A program made the translations under genes and the position numbers. A model generated the notes under the pieces. It did not search any database. It was not told the origin of the DNA and saw only the letters and a program-made list of their open reading frames with translations. From assembly GCA_003167365.1 (NCBI GenBank), contig PMTM01000018.1, positions 32,745-96,744 of the forward strand: a stretch of DNA of 64,000 bases, in the 5' to 3' direction. The first letter of the stretch is position 1. Every line of letters starts with the position of its first letter. Positions 1-7,453 of the stretch are shown here, one piece after another. This stretch comes from Spartobacteria bacterium. GTDB taxonomy: Bacteria; Verrucomicrobiota; Verrucomicrobiia; Chthoniobacterales; UBA10450.

Positions 1-476
1 TTGATCTGGAATTTGCGGCCGATAACAGCGTCGAGCCTTTCAATAGCGATGAATTGAGCGATGGCTAATTTGCCGACTGGAATCGCGAGACGCGGACACA
101 AGATTTCGAACTCGTCGTTCATCCACGATGAGCAATTGCGAATTTCGTCGGGCGCCGGCACACGATCGCTGCCGCCGGGCGCTTTACCGGGAAAACATCG
201 GCAAACAGCCGCAAAATAGATCGTCGATCTTACCGCGGCTTCGCTCATTCCGCAGAATTCTTCGAACCAGCGGAACAAAGTTTTGCCCGCGGTCCACGCG
301 AACGGCCGGTTTAATACCGGCTCGCGGACACCGGGCGCTTGCCCGATTATGATTACGTCACTGACAATCGGTCCGCCAGAAACCGGCGACGGAATCATGC
401 GCGGACAGCGCCGGCATTGAATGAGCTGAGCGACATGATCGTTTAGCTGTGATTGTTTGCGCGAGCGTGCAGTCAT
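1..476 (-). CDS. Uracil-DNA glycosylase family protein (COG1573-like), C-terminus outside window
   Basis: Reading the minus strand from the ATG at 476 gives an open frame of about 158 codons that runs off the left edge. It should remove uracil (or another damaged base) from DNA at the start of base-excision repair. Visible motifs are an N-terminal Cys pair (CRRCPRM), the motif 1-like GQAPGVREP, then PFAWTAGKTLFRWF and a third and fourth Cys (VCRCFPGK, ILCPR), consistent with the Fe-S cluster of family 4/5-type glycosylases. The HPS-type motif 2 would lie in the missing part, so the exact family cannot be fixed. It is transcribed leftward, away from the DUF2905 gene's 3' end at 484, which shares its strand. 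Confidence 0.8.
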   Translation of the reverse strand, partial: MTARSRKQSQLNDHVAQLIQCRRCPRMIPSPVSGGPIVSDVIIIGQAPGVREPVLNRPFAWTAGKTLFRWFEEFCGMSEAAVRSTIYFAAVCRCFPGKAPGGSDRVPAPDEIRNCSSWMNDEFEILCPRLAIPVGKLAIAQFIAIERLDAVIGRKFQI

Positions 477-483
477 TCCGGCG

Positions 484-696
484 TCACCGTCGGAAGATCG
501 ATATGATCAAACTCAACAGAATGCTAATGATGATACAGGTAACGATCGGGAAATAGAATGTCGAGTTGCCGCGCTCGACCCGGATATCGCCGGGTAAACG
601 GCCCAACCATTTCGGAGCGAAGCCGCTCCAAAAAATGAGACCGGCCAGTGCCGTGACCCCGCCGATGACCACCAGAAATTTTCCCAGGTCGCGCAT
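484..696 (-). CDS. DUF2905 small inner-membrane protein
   Basis: A 70-residue protein starting MRDLGKFLVV. It has two hydrophobic segments (about residues 5-25 and 48-67) separated by a short loop containing LPGDIRVERGN, the hallmark of the DUF2905 family, whose function is unknown. Usual family length is 65-80 residues, so it is complete. A much longer frame on the same strand extends to 1401, but it runs antisense through the dnaJ-like gene; the family alignment puts the real start at 696. It ends 7 bases before the glycosylase start and probably shares its transcript. The start lies about 117 bases from the divergent DnaJ-like gene. Confidence 0.8.
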   Translation of the reverse strand: MRDLGKFLVVIGGVTALAGLIFWSGFAPKWLGRLPGDIRVERGNSTFYFPIVTCIIISILLSLIISIFRR

Positions 697-813
697 CGAC
701 GAACGTTCTTCGACAATCCAGAGCCTGGCAACTGTATCTGCTTTTTGGCGATTGAAAGCAGCGCCACTACATAGGGAGTTGCGTCGAACGCAGCATGCGA
801 AGAAGTTCGACCA

Positions 814-1779
814 ATGGCAGTGCAGTTCAGGGATTACTACGAAACGCTTGGCGTGCCGAAGACGGCCACTGACGACGAGATCAAGAGCGCTTTTCGCAAA
901 CTCGCGCGAAAACATCATCCCGATGTCGCGAAGGACAAAAAAACCGCGGAGGAGAAATTCAAGCAGATCAACGAAGCCTACGAGGTGCTGAGCGATCCGG
1001 AGAAGAGACAGAAGTATGATCAGCTCGGCTCCAATTGGAACCAGCCAGGTGGATTTCAACCGCCGCCCGGCTGGGGTGCGCAGCAACGCCAGCCCGGAGG
1101 CGGATTTTCTCGCCACGGCGGCGGAAGCGATGGCGGCGTCGAATTCGAATTTGGCGGCACCGGATTCAGCGATTTCTTTGAAGCGTTTTTCGGCGGCGGC
1201 CGCGGGCGATCGGCGTTTGGCGGCGGCGGATTCGGACGCGAGGCGGGTCCGGCGCGAGGCAGTGACGTCGAGGCGGACATCATGGTTCCGCTCGAAGAAG
1301 CTTTGCACGGGGCAAAGAGAACGATTTCGCTGCGCCGCGGCGGGTCGAACAAAACGGAAACATATCAGGTCAAGATTCCGCGCGGCGTCCACGAGGGACA
1401 ACGGATTAGGCTGGCGGGACAGGGCGAAGCGGGAGCTGGTGGCGGCACGAGTGGAGACTTGTTTCTACGCGTCCGCCTGGCGCGACATCCGGATTTTACG
1501 GTTGAAGGAAACGACTTGATTCACGAGCTGAAAATTGCACCGTGGCAGGCCGTGCTCGGCAGCGAATTGAAAGTACCGACCCTGGACGGAAATGTGCGGT
1601 TGAAAATTCCAGCCGGCACGCAAGGCGGACAGAAATTCCGTATGCGCGAGCGCGGGCTTCCCGGCGTCGCTGGGAATCGCGGAGACCTCTACGTGCTCGC
1701 GCAAATCCACATCCCGAAAAAATTGACCGAGCGTGAAAAGGAAATTTGGGCGCAGTTAGCCAAATTGCACGGCGAATAA
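814..1779 (+). CDS. DnaJ-class co-chaperone without zinc finger (CbpA-like)
   Basis: A 321-residue J-protein that would stimulate the ATPase of DnaK and deliver clients to it. The J domain is at residues 5-70 with the HPD motif at 35-37. A Gly/Phe-rich stretch with many GGG runs follows (about 75-150), then the two-barrel C-terminal substrate-binding domain (about 155-310). There are no CxxCxGxG repeats, so this is a type II (CbpA/DjlA-like) protein and not DnaJ itself. The length fits CbpA (about 300-320). It is followed 61 bases later by rpiB on the same strand. The long antisense frame in this region reflects the GC-rich Gly/Phe codons. Confidence 0.9.
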   Translation: MAVQFRDYYETLGVPKTATDDEIKSAFRKLARKHHPDVAKDKKTAEEKFKQINEAYEVLSDPEKRQKYDQLGSNWNQPGGFQPPPGWGAQQRQPGGGFSRHGGGSDGGVEFEFGGTGFSDFFEAFFGGGRGRSAFGGGGFGREAGPARGSDVEADIMVPLEEALHGAKRTISLRRGGSNKTETYQVKIPRGVHEGQRIRLAGQGEAGAGGGTSGDLFLRVRLARHPDFTVEGNDLIHELKIAPWQAVLGSELKVPTLDGNVRLKIPAGTQGGQKFRMRERGLPGVAGNRGDLYVLAQIHIPKKLTEREKEIWAQLAKLHGE

Positions 1780-1840
1780 AGTGAAGATCGACATCTTCTC
1801 CTCGACAGTGGTGGTGCGGGTCGTTTAACAAGTTGTTTCA

Positions 1841-2278
1841 ATGAAAATTTCCCTTGGCACGGATCACGCCGGCTTTCGCTACAAAGAAAAAGTGAAGGCG
1901 CTCCTAGCGGAGCTCGGGCACGAAGTAAAAGATTTCGGGACGTTCAACGAAGAGCCGGTCGATTATCCGGTTTTCATTCGTCCGGCCGCGGAGGCAGTTG
2001 CGCGCGGCGAATGCGATCGCGGCATTGTCTTCGGCGGATCAGGCAATGGCGAAGCGATGGTGGCGAACAAAGTGCGTGGAGCTCGTTGCGCGCTTTGCTG
2101 GAATGAGGAGCTGGCCCGGCTCTCGCGTCAGCACAACGACGCCAATGTCCTTTCCCTCGGAGAGCGAGTGATTCCGGAGGATCTCGCGCTGAAGATTGTG
2201 CGAGTTTGGCTCGATACTCCTTTCGAGGGCGGCCGTCATCAGAAGCGCGTCGAGCAGTTAAACGCGATGTGCGGCTAA
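1841..2278 (+). CDS. rpiB: Ribose-5-phosphate isomerase B
   Basis: A 145-residue RpiB/LacAB-family sugar isomerase, interconverting ribose 5-phosphate and ribulose 5-phosphate in the non-oxidative pentose phosphate pathway. The N-terminal TDHAG motif (residues 7-11) and the active-site loop GGSGNGEAM (65-73) are clear. In place of the catalytic Cys of E. coli RpiB the loop carries Glu71, as in the actinobacterial (Mycobacterium-type) subgroup, where that Glu is the base. His98 in QHNDAN is the partner that opens the sugar ring. Its stop codon overlaps the stop of the convergent prenyltransferase gene by a few bases. Confidence 0.92.
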   Translation: MKISLGTDHAGFRYKEKVKALLAELGHEVKDFGTFNEEPVDYPVFIRPAAEAVARGECDRGIVFGGSGNGEAMVANKVRGARCALCWNEELARLSRQHNDANVLSLGERVIPEDLALKIVRVWLDTPFEGGRHQKRVEQLNAMCG

Positions 2279-3156
2279 ACCGATCGATCGACGCAAACCG
2301 CGATCAAAAAAACCGCGCTGACAAACGCGTTGCTTTGGAAAAAAGCGCGGTTGATGCCGGCGACGTCCAGATTGCGCGCGCTTCGGTGTTCGTAGATCAG
2401 AGCGGCGGCGACGAGCGGAAACGAGCAGTAATAGATCGGGCCGAGCCTCGCCGTGAGTCCGAAAGCGACCAGGGCGACGAACATTGCTGCGTGCAGCCCT
2501 TGCGCGAGGCGAAGGCTGCGCATCACTCCAAGTCTTACGACGAGTGAGTGGACGCCTTCTCGACGATCAAATTCGTAATCCTGGATGGCGTAGATCAGAT
2601 CGAAACCCGCGACCCAGCAAACGACTCCTGCTCCAAGTATGACCGGCGCAAGATCGACGTGTCCTCTCTGGGCAATCCACGCGCCGATCGGCGCGATCGC
2701 CAATGCAAGTCCAAGGAAAAAGTGCGTCATGGCGGTGTATCGTTTCGTAAGCGAATAACAGAAAATCGCGACGAGAGCGACCGGCGAGAGCGCGAACGTA
2801 AGTTGATTGATCGCGGCTGCCCCAGCGACAAAACCGGCGGAGCTGATCGCTAGCAAGGTGACGGCTGCGGGTTTGGAAATGAGCAAATGACGAGAAGCAG
2901 TGCGCGGATTCCGCTGATCAAGCGACCAGTCCACTAGGCGATTGAACAGCATCGCCGCAGTGCGCGCGCAGACCATGCAAATGAGCACCAAGAGAAGAAT
3001 TCGCATGGAAGGCAGTCCATTGGCGGCGACGACTAATGCACCCAACGCGAAAGGCAGGGCGAAAATCGTGTGAGAAAACCGAATTAGTCGCAAAAAGCGG
3101 CTAACTGCACCGCTCAGAGTGCCCGGCAATTCAACTGATCGATTTTCCGGATTCAA
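2275..3156 (-). CDS. UbiA-family prenyltransferase (MqnP/4-hydroxybenzoate polyprenyltransferase-like)
   Basis: An integral membrane prenyltransferase of about 293 residues, with 8-9 hydrophobic segments. Motif 1 is at residues 72-80 (NRLVDWSLD, then NPRT), and motif 2 (QDYEFD) is at 192-197. Both Asp clusters bind Mg-diphosphate of the prenyl donor. The NR-D-NPRT pattern is typical of the MqnP/UbiA group, which in menaquinone-only bacteria acts in the futalosine route; this assignment is an inference. The open frame extends to 3261, but that would overlap the upstream gene by 89 bases and add unrelated sequence, so the TTG at 3156 is preferred with modest certainty. A trans-polyprenyl synthase for the side chain lies at 44.2 kb. 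Confidence 0.78.
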   Translation of the reverse strand: MNPENRSVELPGTLSGAVSRFLRLIRFSHTIFALPFALGALVVAANGLPSMRILLLVLICMVCARTAAMLFNRLVDWSLDQRNPRTASRHLLISKPAAVTLLAISSAGFVAGAAAINQLTFALSPVALVAIFCYSLTKRYTAMTHFFLGLALAIAPIGAWIAQRGHVDLAPVILGAGVVCWVAGFDLIYAIQDYEFDRREGVHSLVVRLGVMRSLRLAQGLHAAMFVALVAFGLTARLGPIYYCSFPLVAAALIYEHRSARNLDVAGINRAFFQSNAFVSAVFLIAVCVDRSV

Positions 3157-3172
3157 CTTAGTCGCTGAAGTT

Positions 3173-3790
3173 TCAAGGATCAGCCTGTAACAATTGCTGT
3201 AGCCGCTCGCTTGCTCCGGATAAGATTGGCATGCCGTGGGCGAAGAGTATTCGCTCCGCATTGAAGCGAAGGAGTTTCCGCAGGGAATTGCGCATCTGCC
3301 TTGGGTCTTGGCAATACTTCTCCGGAAGAAACGCGAAACCGTAAGGCTCGAAGTTGATTAGTGCGTCTCCAATAACAAGCGTCCCGCCATTGGCCGCATG
3401 ATAGAGCGCAATCTCACCACCCGCAGCTCCGTCGATGGCAGTCACTTCGAGCTCGCCGCCAATCATCATTTCATCTGTAGTTTCGCTAAAATGAATAGGC
3501 GGAGCTGTCGACACGCTATCGCGATGCGCGAAAAGCGGGACCGAAAATCTGCGGAGGTAGTTGTCGGTAGCACGGAGATGATTGCTGTTGGTGAGAATAA
3601 TGCCGGCCACGGCGTCTTTTCGAAGCAGCTGAGCAAGGGCGGCTTCTTCTAATTGGATAGGATCGACTAGGAAAATTCCATCGTTTGCGGAGGTAGCTGT
3701 GGAGAAAAGATCGGCCTTCACCGCGCTGTCGTAACCGTGCCAGACGGCAAGACCCGGCTGGATTTGGTCGAAGTCGGTGGCCGTTACCAT
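3173..3790 (-). CDS. Metallo-beta-lactamase-fold protein with degenerate metal motif
   Basis: About 205 residues. The order of elements fits the MBL fold: an N-terminal strand region, a TNSNHLRATDNY segment where HxHxDH normally sits, GGTLVIGDAL for the later Asp strand, and a final LFAHGMPI His. Only part of the usual zinc ligand set is present, so hydrolase activity is uncertain. The frame is open up to 3889, but that would overlap the gspF-like start and a divergent promoter-like sequence. The ATG at 3790 fits a transcript starting near 3827. It lies directly upstream of the prenyltransferase on the same strand, suggesting co-transcription. The substrate is unknown. Confidence 0.6.
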   Translation of the reverse strand: MVTATDFDQIQPGLAVWHGYDSAVKADLFSTATSANDGIFLVDPIQLEEAALAQLLRKDAVAGIILTNSNHLRATDNYLRRFSVPLFAHRDSVSTAPPIHFSETTDEMMIGGELEVTAIDGAAGGEIALYHAANGGTLVIGDALINFEPYGFAFLPEKYCQDPRQMRNSLRKLLRFNAERILFAHGMPILSGASERLQQLLQADP

Positions 3791-3830
3791 GGGGTGGAGC
3801 TTCAGGCCGAGCGCGCTCGGAGGCAACCCT

Positions 3831-3868
3831 GGCATTATACATGCTATACTGACTATAATTACTAGAAT
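3831..3868. promoter_or_regulatory. Divergent promoter-like region between MBL gene and gspF-like gene
   Basis: A short AT-rich stretch with a TATAAT on the plus strand at 3854-3859, and a TATAAT on the minus strand (plus-strand attata at 3834-3839). The plus-strand hexamer ends only 9 bases before the GspF ATG at 3869, which predicts a very short or absent 5' leader. No convincing TTGACA is seen for either direction, so this is a suggestion based on the -10 boxes only. Confidence 0.4.
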
Positions 3869-5092
3869 ATGATAACCTTCTCCTATCAAGCTCGAGACGC
3901 GTCTGGCCGCATTGTGTCAGGCAATCAGGACGCGTTAAATGAAGATAACGCTGTAACCAGTCTCATGAGCCGTGGGCTCATGGTTTTGTCACTGCAGAAA
4001 AAGGCTGTCGTCAGCCGGAACAAGAAACGGGTTTGGACCGTTAAGGAAACAGATCTCGTTCTGTTTACCCGCCAGCTTGCGACAATGATCGAAGCCGGCA
4101 TTTCGCTCGTCCAAGCCTTGACCGCGCTCTACGAGCAATCTGACCCCAAGCGCCAACGCAGCCTCCGTCATGTAATTAGTGACGTTATCGCGCGGGTGCA
4201 GGGCGGCGAAACGCTTAACGAGTCGATTGCTAAACACCCTCGCGTCTTTAACCGGCTCTTCGTAAGTATGGTCAAAGCGGGCGAGGCCGGCGGCTTGCTG
4301 GCGGAAATTCTGGATCGGTTGGCTGGTTTTCTTGAAGCGAGCGCGCGTTTGCGCAAAAAAGTGAAGTCGGCGATGACCTACCCGGTGATCGTGCTCTGCA
4401 TCGCGTTCGCCATCACAACCTTTCTTATCGTTCGCGTCGTTCCGGTCTTTGGAGAAATCTTCAAGGATTTTGGAGCGAAATTGCCCGCTCCGACTCAACT
4501 CCTTCTCGATCTTAGCGATTTCGTTCGCGGGAATTGGTATTTTCTTGCCTTGGGGATTGGCGGGACAATCTTTGGCGTTCGGATGTTTTTGCGTTCGAAA
4601 CGGGGCAAACAGCTTACCGATAAATGGAAGCTGAAGATGCCAGTCTTTGGCCCGCTCGTTCACAAAATCTGTATGTCGCGGTTTTCGCGCACATTTGCGC
4701 AGCTTATCCGCAGTGGCGTGCCGATTCTGGAAGTGCTCGACATCGTTGGCGCCACGTCCGGCAATCACGTTATTGAAAGCAGCATCAAATCAGTGAGCGA
4801 GGATGTCGAAAGAGGCGACAACCTTTCCGTTGCGCTGTCGAAGAAGTCGATTTTTCCGCCGATGTTGCTCCGCATGGTCGCGGCCGGCGAACAGACTGGC
4901 AAGATCGATACCATGCTCGAAAAGATGGCCGATTTCTGGGATGAAGAAATCGAAGCCACGCTTGATGCGCTCACTTCCTTGATCGAGCCAATGCTGATCG
5001 TTTTTCTCGGCGTGATCGTGGGCGGAATCGTGATCGCGATGTTCCTGCCGATTTTCAAACTCAACGAGGTCGTTTCACAGAGCAAGAGCTAG
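3869..5092 (+). CDS. Type II secretion/type IV pilus inner-membrane platform protein (GspF/PilC)
   Basis: A 407-residue GspF/PilC protein, the cytoplasmic-membrane platform that couples the assembly ATPase to pseudopilus or pilus polymerisation. It has two T2SSF repeats (about residues 70-195 and 270-395), each followed by hydrophobic segments (about 170-195, 220-245 and 375-400). The repeat signature RQLATMIEAGISLVQAL recurs as RTFAQLIRSGVPILEVLD. Length matches the family. No GspE, pilin or secretin genes are adjacent; it stands alone between a divergent promoter and a strong terminator. So it either serves a system encoded elsewhere or belongs to a dispersed pilus set, as is common in Verrucomicrobiota. 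Confidence 0.92.
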   Translation: MITFSYQARDASGRIVSGNQDALNEDNAVTSLMSRGLMVLSLQKKAVVSRNKKRVWTVKETDLVLFTRQLATMIEAGISLVQALTALYEQSDPKRQRSLRHVISDVIARVQGGETLNESIAKHPRVFNRLFVSMVKAGEAGGLLAEILDRLAGFLEASARLRKKVKSAMTYPVIVLCIAFAITTFLIVRVVPVFGEIFKDFGAKLPAPTQLLLDLSDFVRGNWYFLALGIGGTIFGVRMFLRSKRGKQLTDKWKLKMPVFGPLVHKICMSRFSRTFAQLIRSGVPILEVLDIVGATSGNHVIESSIKSVSEDVERGDNLSVALSKKSIFPPMLLRMVAAGEQTGKIDTMLEKMADFWDEEIEATLDALTSLIEPMLIVFLGVIVGGIVIAMFLPIFKLNEVVSQSKS

Positions 5093-5114
5093 GAGAAGCT
5101 GCTCGGTAGACAGG

Positions 5115-5150
5115 AAGGGGTGGATCGCAAGGTCCACCCCTTTTCTGCTT
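5115..5150 (+). terminator. Rho-independent terminator after gspF-like gene
   Basis: A perfect 10-bp stem (5115-5124 with 5133-5142; AAGGGGTGGA and its complement), an 8-base loop and a following T-rich tail (ttttctgctt). It begins 23 bases after the GspF stop codon. It may also limit transcription from the convergent methyltransferase gene, which ends at 5150. Confidence 0.85.
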
Positions 5151-5917
5151 TAGAAAGGAACGGTTCCAACTCGCATTTTTAGGGGCCATTCGATTTTCCG
5201 CATCATGGTCGGATCGCCCCAAAGCTTGGTTAGTTCATTGGCCAGGCTGGTCGCGGGATCAAGACCATTCGCACCGATGAATTTTTTCGTAGCCGACCAC
5301 GTTCGCAGATAACCGAGCAAATGATTAAGAGACCAGTTCGCTTGCATTTGAAATTTGGGCGTCTCCAGTTCGGCGAACGGGAAGGGAAGAGTCCGATAGC
5401 CGGTCTCCACCAGATGCCTCTCCGGATCCCAATATGGCCCGACGGTCTCGCGATAGAACCTTGTCACCAAGGCATCGATCGGCGGCGAAATTTCGAATAG
5501 ATTGTAACACCAAATCCCCAACGCTCCGCCCGGTTTGAGCACGCGCTTTACTTCATTGTAAAACGCTTCAATCCGGAGCCAGTGCAACGCTTGCGCAACC
5601 GTGACGAGGCTCACCGAACCAGGTTCCAATCCGCTGTCCTTCGCGGTAGCGACGCGATAAGTTATTCGGTCGTTTCGTTCTGCATTGGCAATTTGCTTTT
5701 CGCTGGCGTCGGTCGCAATAACGCATTCGAACAGGTTCGCCAGCCCGCTCGCCGCCTGGCCGTTACCCGTGGCGCAATCCCAGGCACACGTTCGGTCTGG
5801 CGCGACGGCCGCGACATATTCGAACAACTCCGCGGGATAGCGCGGACGGTACTGCGCGTATTCGGCGGCGTGGCCAGAAAAACGATCCTTAAACTGCATA
5901 CAATCTTTAGTCTGCAT
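5150..5917 (-). CDS. Class I SAM-dependent methyltransferase (Methyltransf_11 type)
   Basis: A 255-residue soluble methyltransferase. The N-terminal FSGHAAEYAQYRPRYP stretch, the SAM-binding motif I AWDCATGNGQ (residues 45-54), motif II with the acidic VIATDAS, and a post-motif ALHWL place it in the group containing yeast TMT1/CRG1-like enzymes. The substrate cannot be deduced. It begins 13 bases after the rarA stop codon on the same strand, so the two are probably co-transcribed. Two starts are possible: the ATG at 5917, where a GAGGAG lies immediately upstream, or the ATG at 5899. Confidence 0.85.
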   Translation of the reverse strand: MQTKDCMQFKDRFSGHAAEYAQYRPRYPAELFEYVAAVAPDRTCAWDCATGNGQAASGLANLFECVIATDASEKQIANAERNDRITYRVATAKDSGLEPGSVSLVTVAQALHWLRIEAFYNEVKRVLKPGGALGIWCYNLFEISPPIDALVTRFYRETVGPYWDPERHLVETGYRTLPFPFAELETPKFQMQANWSLNHLLGYLRTWSATKKFIGANGLDPATSLANELTKLWGDPTMMRKIEWPLKMRVGTVPF

Positions 5918-5930
5918 TCTCCTCGGCCAG

Positions 5931-7103
5931 CTACTCCTCTGGATTTACCGGAAAGTGTTTGTTCTTGAGATGCTCCGGAACGCGCGTCGTTTGTTCCGAT
6001 TCAATCTCTTCGGTCGCGGCGTTGAGTGCATCGTAAGCTACGCGATTTTTTTTGGCGCGGCACATGTAAGCGGTGGCGTGAGCTAAAGGGATCCGCGCTT
6101 CCGGCAAGCCGACAAATTCGACGGCCTGTTGTGTTGCGATTGCCAGCGGCAAGGCTTCAGGATCGGCCAGACCCACGTCTTCGCTGGCGAAAATCACGAT
6201 GCGCCGCGCGATGAAGCGGAAGTCCTCACCCGCGTGCAACATTTTCGCGAGCCAATACATCGCATTTTTTTCGTCGGAAGCGCGCATGCTCTTAATGAAC
6301 GCGCTGATCGTGTCGTAATGCGCATCGCCCGCCTGATCGTAAACGATGGCTTTCTGCTGAATGCTTTCCTCGGCTACTGGCAAAGTGAAATGAATGACCC
6401 CGTGGGCATCGGACGGCGTCGTGAGCACGCCGATTTCCAGCGCGTTCAAGCATTTACGCGCGTCGCCGTCACTGAGTTTCGCGAGATGCTGGCGAGCCTT
6501 CTGGTCGATCTTAACTTCGTAGTTCCCCAGACCGCGTTCTTTGTCGCCTAGAGCGCGATCGATCAATTGCTCCAACTGTTCAACGCGCAGCGGCTCGAGC
6601 TGAAAAACCTGCGAGCGCGAGACGAGCGCGCTGTTTACATAAAAGAACGGATTGTAGGTCGTCGCGCCGATGAGCCGCAGATTTCCGCTCTCGACGTCGG
6701 GCAACAGGATGTCTTGCTGCGCTTTGTTGAAATGATGGATCTCATCGATGAACACGATCGTCTTTTTTCCCGACGTCCGAATGCGATTGGCGGCGGCCGC
6801 AATCACACGTCGCATTTCCGCGACATTGCTTTCCACTCCGCTAAGGCGAACAAACTTTCCCTGCGTCATTTCCGCGATAATGCGCGCGAGCGTCGTTTTT
6901 CCGGTCCCCGGCGGTCCGGAGAAAATCACCGAAGGCAAACGATCGGCTTCAATGGCGCGACGCAGCAATTTTCCCGCACCGAGAATGTGTTCCTGGCCGG
7001 CAAATTCGTCGAGCGAGCGCGGCCGCATCCGTGTGGCCAGCGGCGCTGTGCTGTCCGCCTTTTCAAGATCGACATCGTCGGCTTCGTTGAACAGATCGTC
7101 CAC
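5931..7103 (-). CDS. rarA: Replication-associated recombination protein A (RarA/MgsA AAA+ ATPase), short C-terminus
   Basis: A 390-residue AAA+ ATPase of the clamp-loader clade that acts at stalled replication forks. Walker A GPPGTGKTT is at residues 63-71 and Walker B IVFIDEIH at 116-123. The sensor and lid region follows, then the C-terminal tetramerisation domain (about 250-375). It uses a GTG start. Known family members usually end with a further 40-50 residues containing a conserved Gly/Tyr-rich GYKYPHD-type segment. Here the protein stops soon after RVPEHLKNKHF, so the tail is missing. The following sequence in other frames does not obviously restore it. Confidence 0.9.
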   Translation of the reverse strand: MDDLFNEADDVDLEKADSTAPLATRMRPRSLDEFAGQEHILGAGKLLRRAIEADRLPSVIFSGPPGTGKTTLARIIAEMTQGKFVRLSGVESNVAEMRRVIAAAANRIRTSGKKTIVFIDEIHHFNKAQQDILLPDVESGNLRLIGATTYNPFFYVNSALVSRSQVFQLEPLRVEQLEQLIDRALGDKERGLGNYEVKIDQKARQHLAKLSDGDARKCLNALEIGVLTTPSDAHGVIHFTLPVAEESIQQKAIVYDQAGDAHYDTISAFIKSMRASDEKNAMYWLAKMLHAGEDFRFIARRIVIFASEDVGLADPEALPLAIATQQAVEFVGLPEARIPLAHATAYMCRAKKNRVAYDALNAATEEIESEQTTRVPEHLKNKHFPVNPEE

Positions 7104-7453
7104 AGGTAAAAAATAAGGCGTGCGCGAATCTTCGCACCTGATTTCCTGTTGGGGCGTCGGCGCTGCCGTCAGTTGGAGGACGCATTCTGCTGCTCAAGTG
7201 TAAGTCTGGCGCATCTTGAGCGGCATTGACCGTAGCTGCGCAGCCGATTTCAGCGCGGCGCTTTTCGTTTCAATTCGTAGCGGTTTTACGAGGGAAACGC
7301 GCCGGTTTTGAGGAAATTGCGCAATGCCGCGAATGGCGAGCAGAATGGCAATCACTCTAGCACAGCGACTCAGCCAGCACGGAGTAAGGTTTTAGCAGCA
7401 CGATACATCTTCATGTCACGAGCCTCTTGCGTAGGCGATCGGCGGAGTTCAAA
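7104..7453. other. Intergenic region between the 5' end of rarA and the 3' end of the P-type ATPase gene
   Basis: About 350 bases with no convincing gene. It should hold the rarA promoter and the ATPase gene's transcript end. I found no strong terminator hairpin, tRNA or member of the palindromic families seen further right. The small plus-strand frames here lack family resemblance and coding character. Confidence 0.5.

Noticed and set aside
697..1401. Upstream extension of the minus-strand frame at 484-1401
   Set aside because: This part is antisense to the dnaJ-like gene and has no family similarity; only the last 70 residues match DUF2905.
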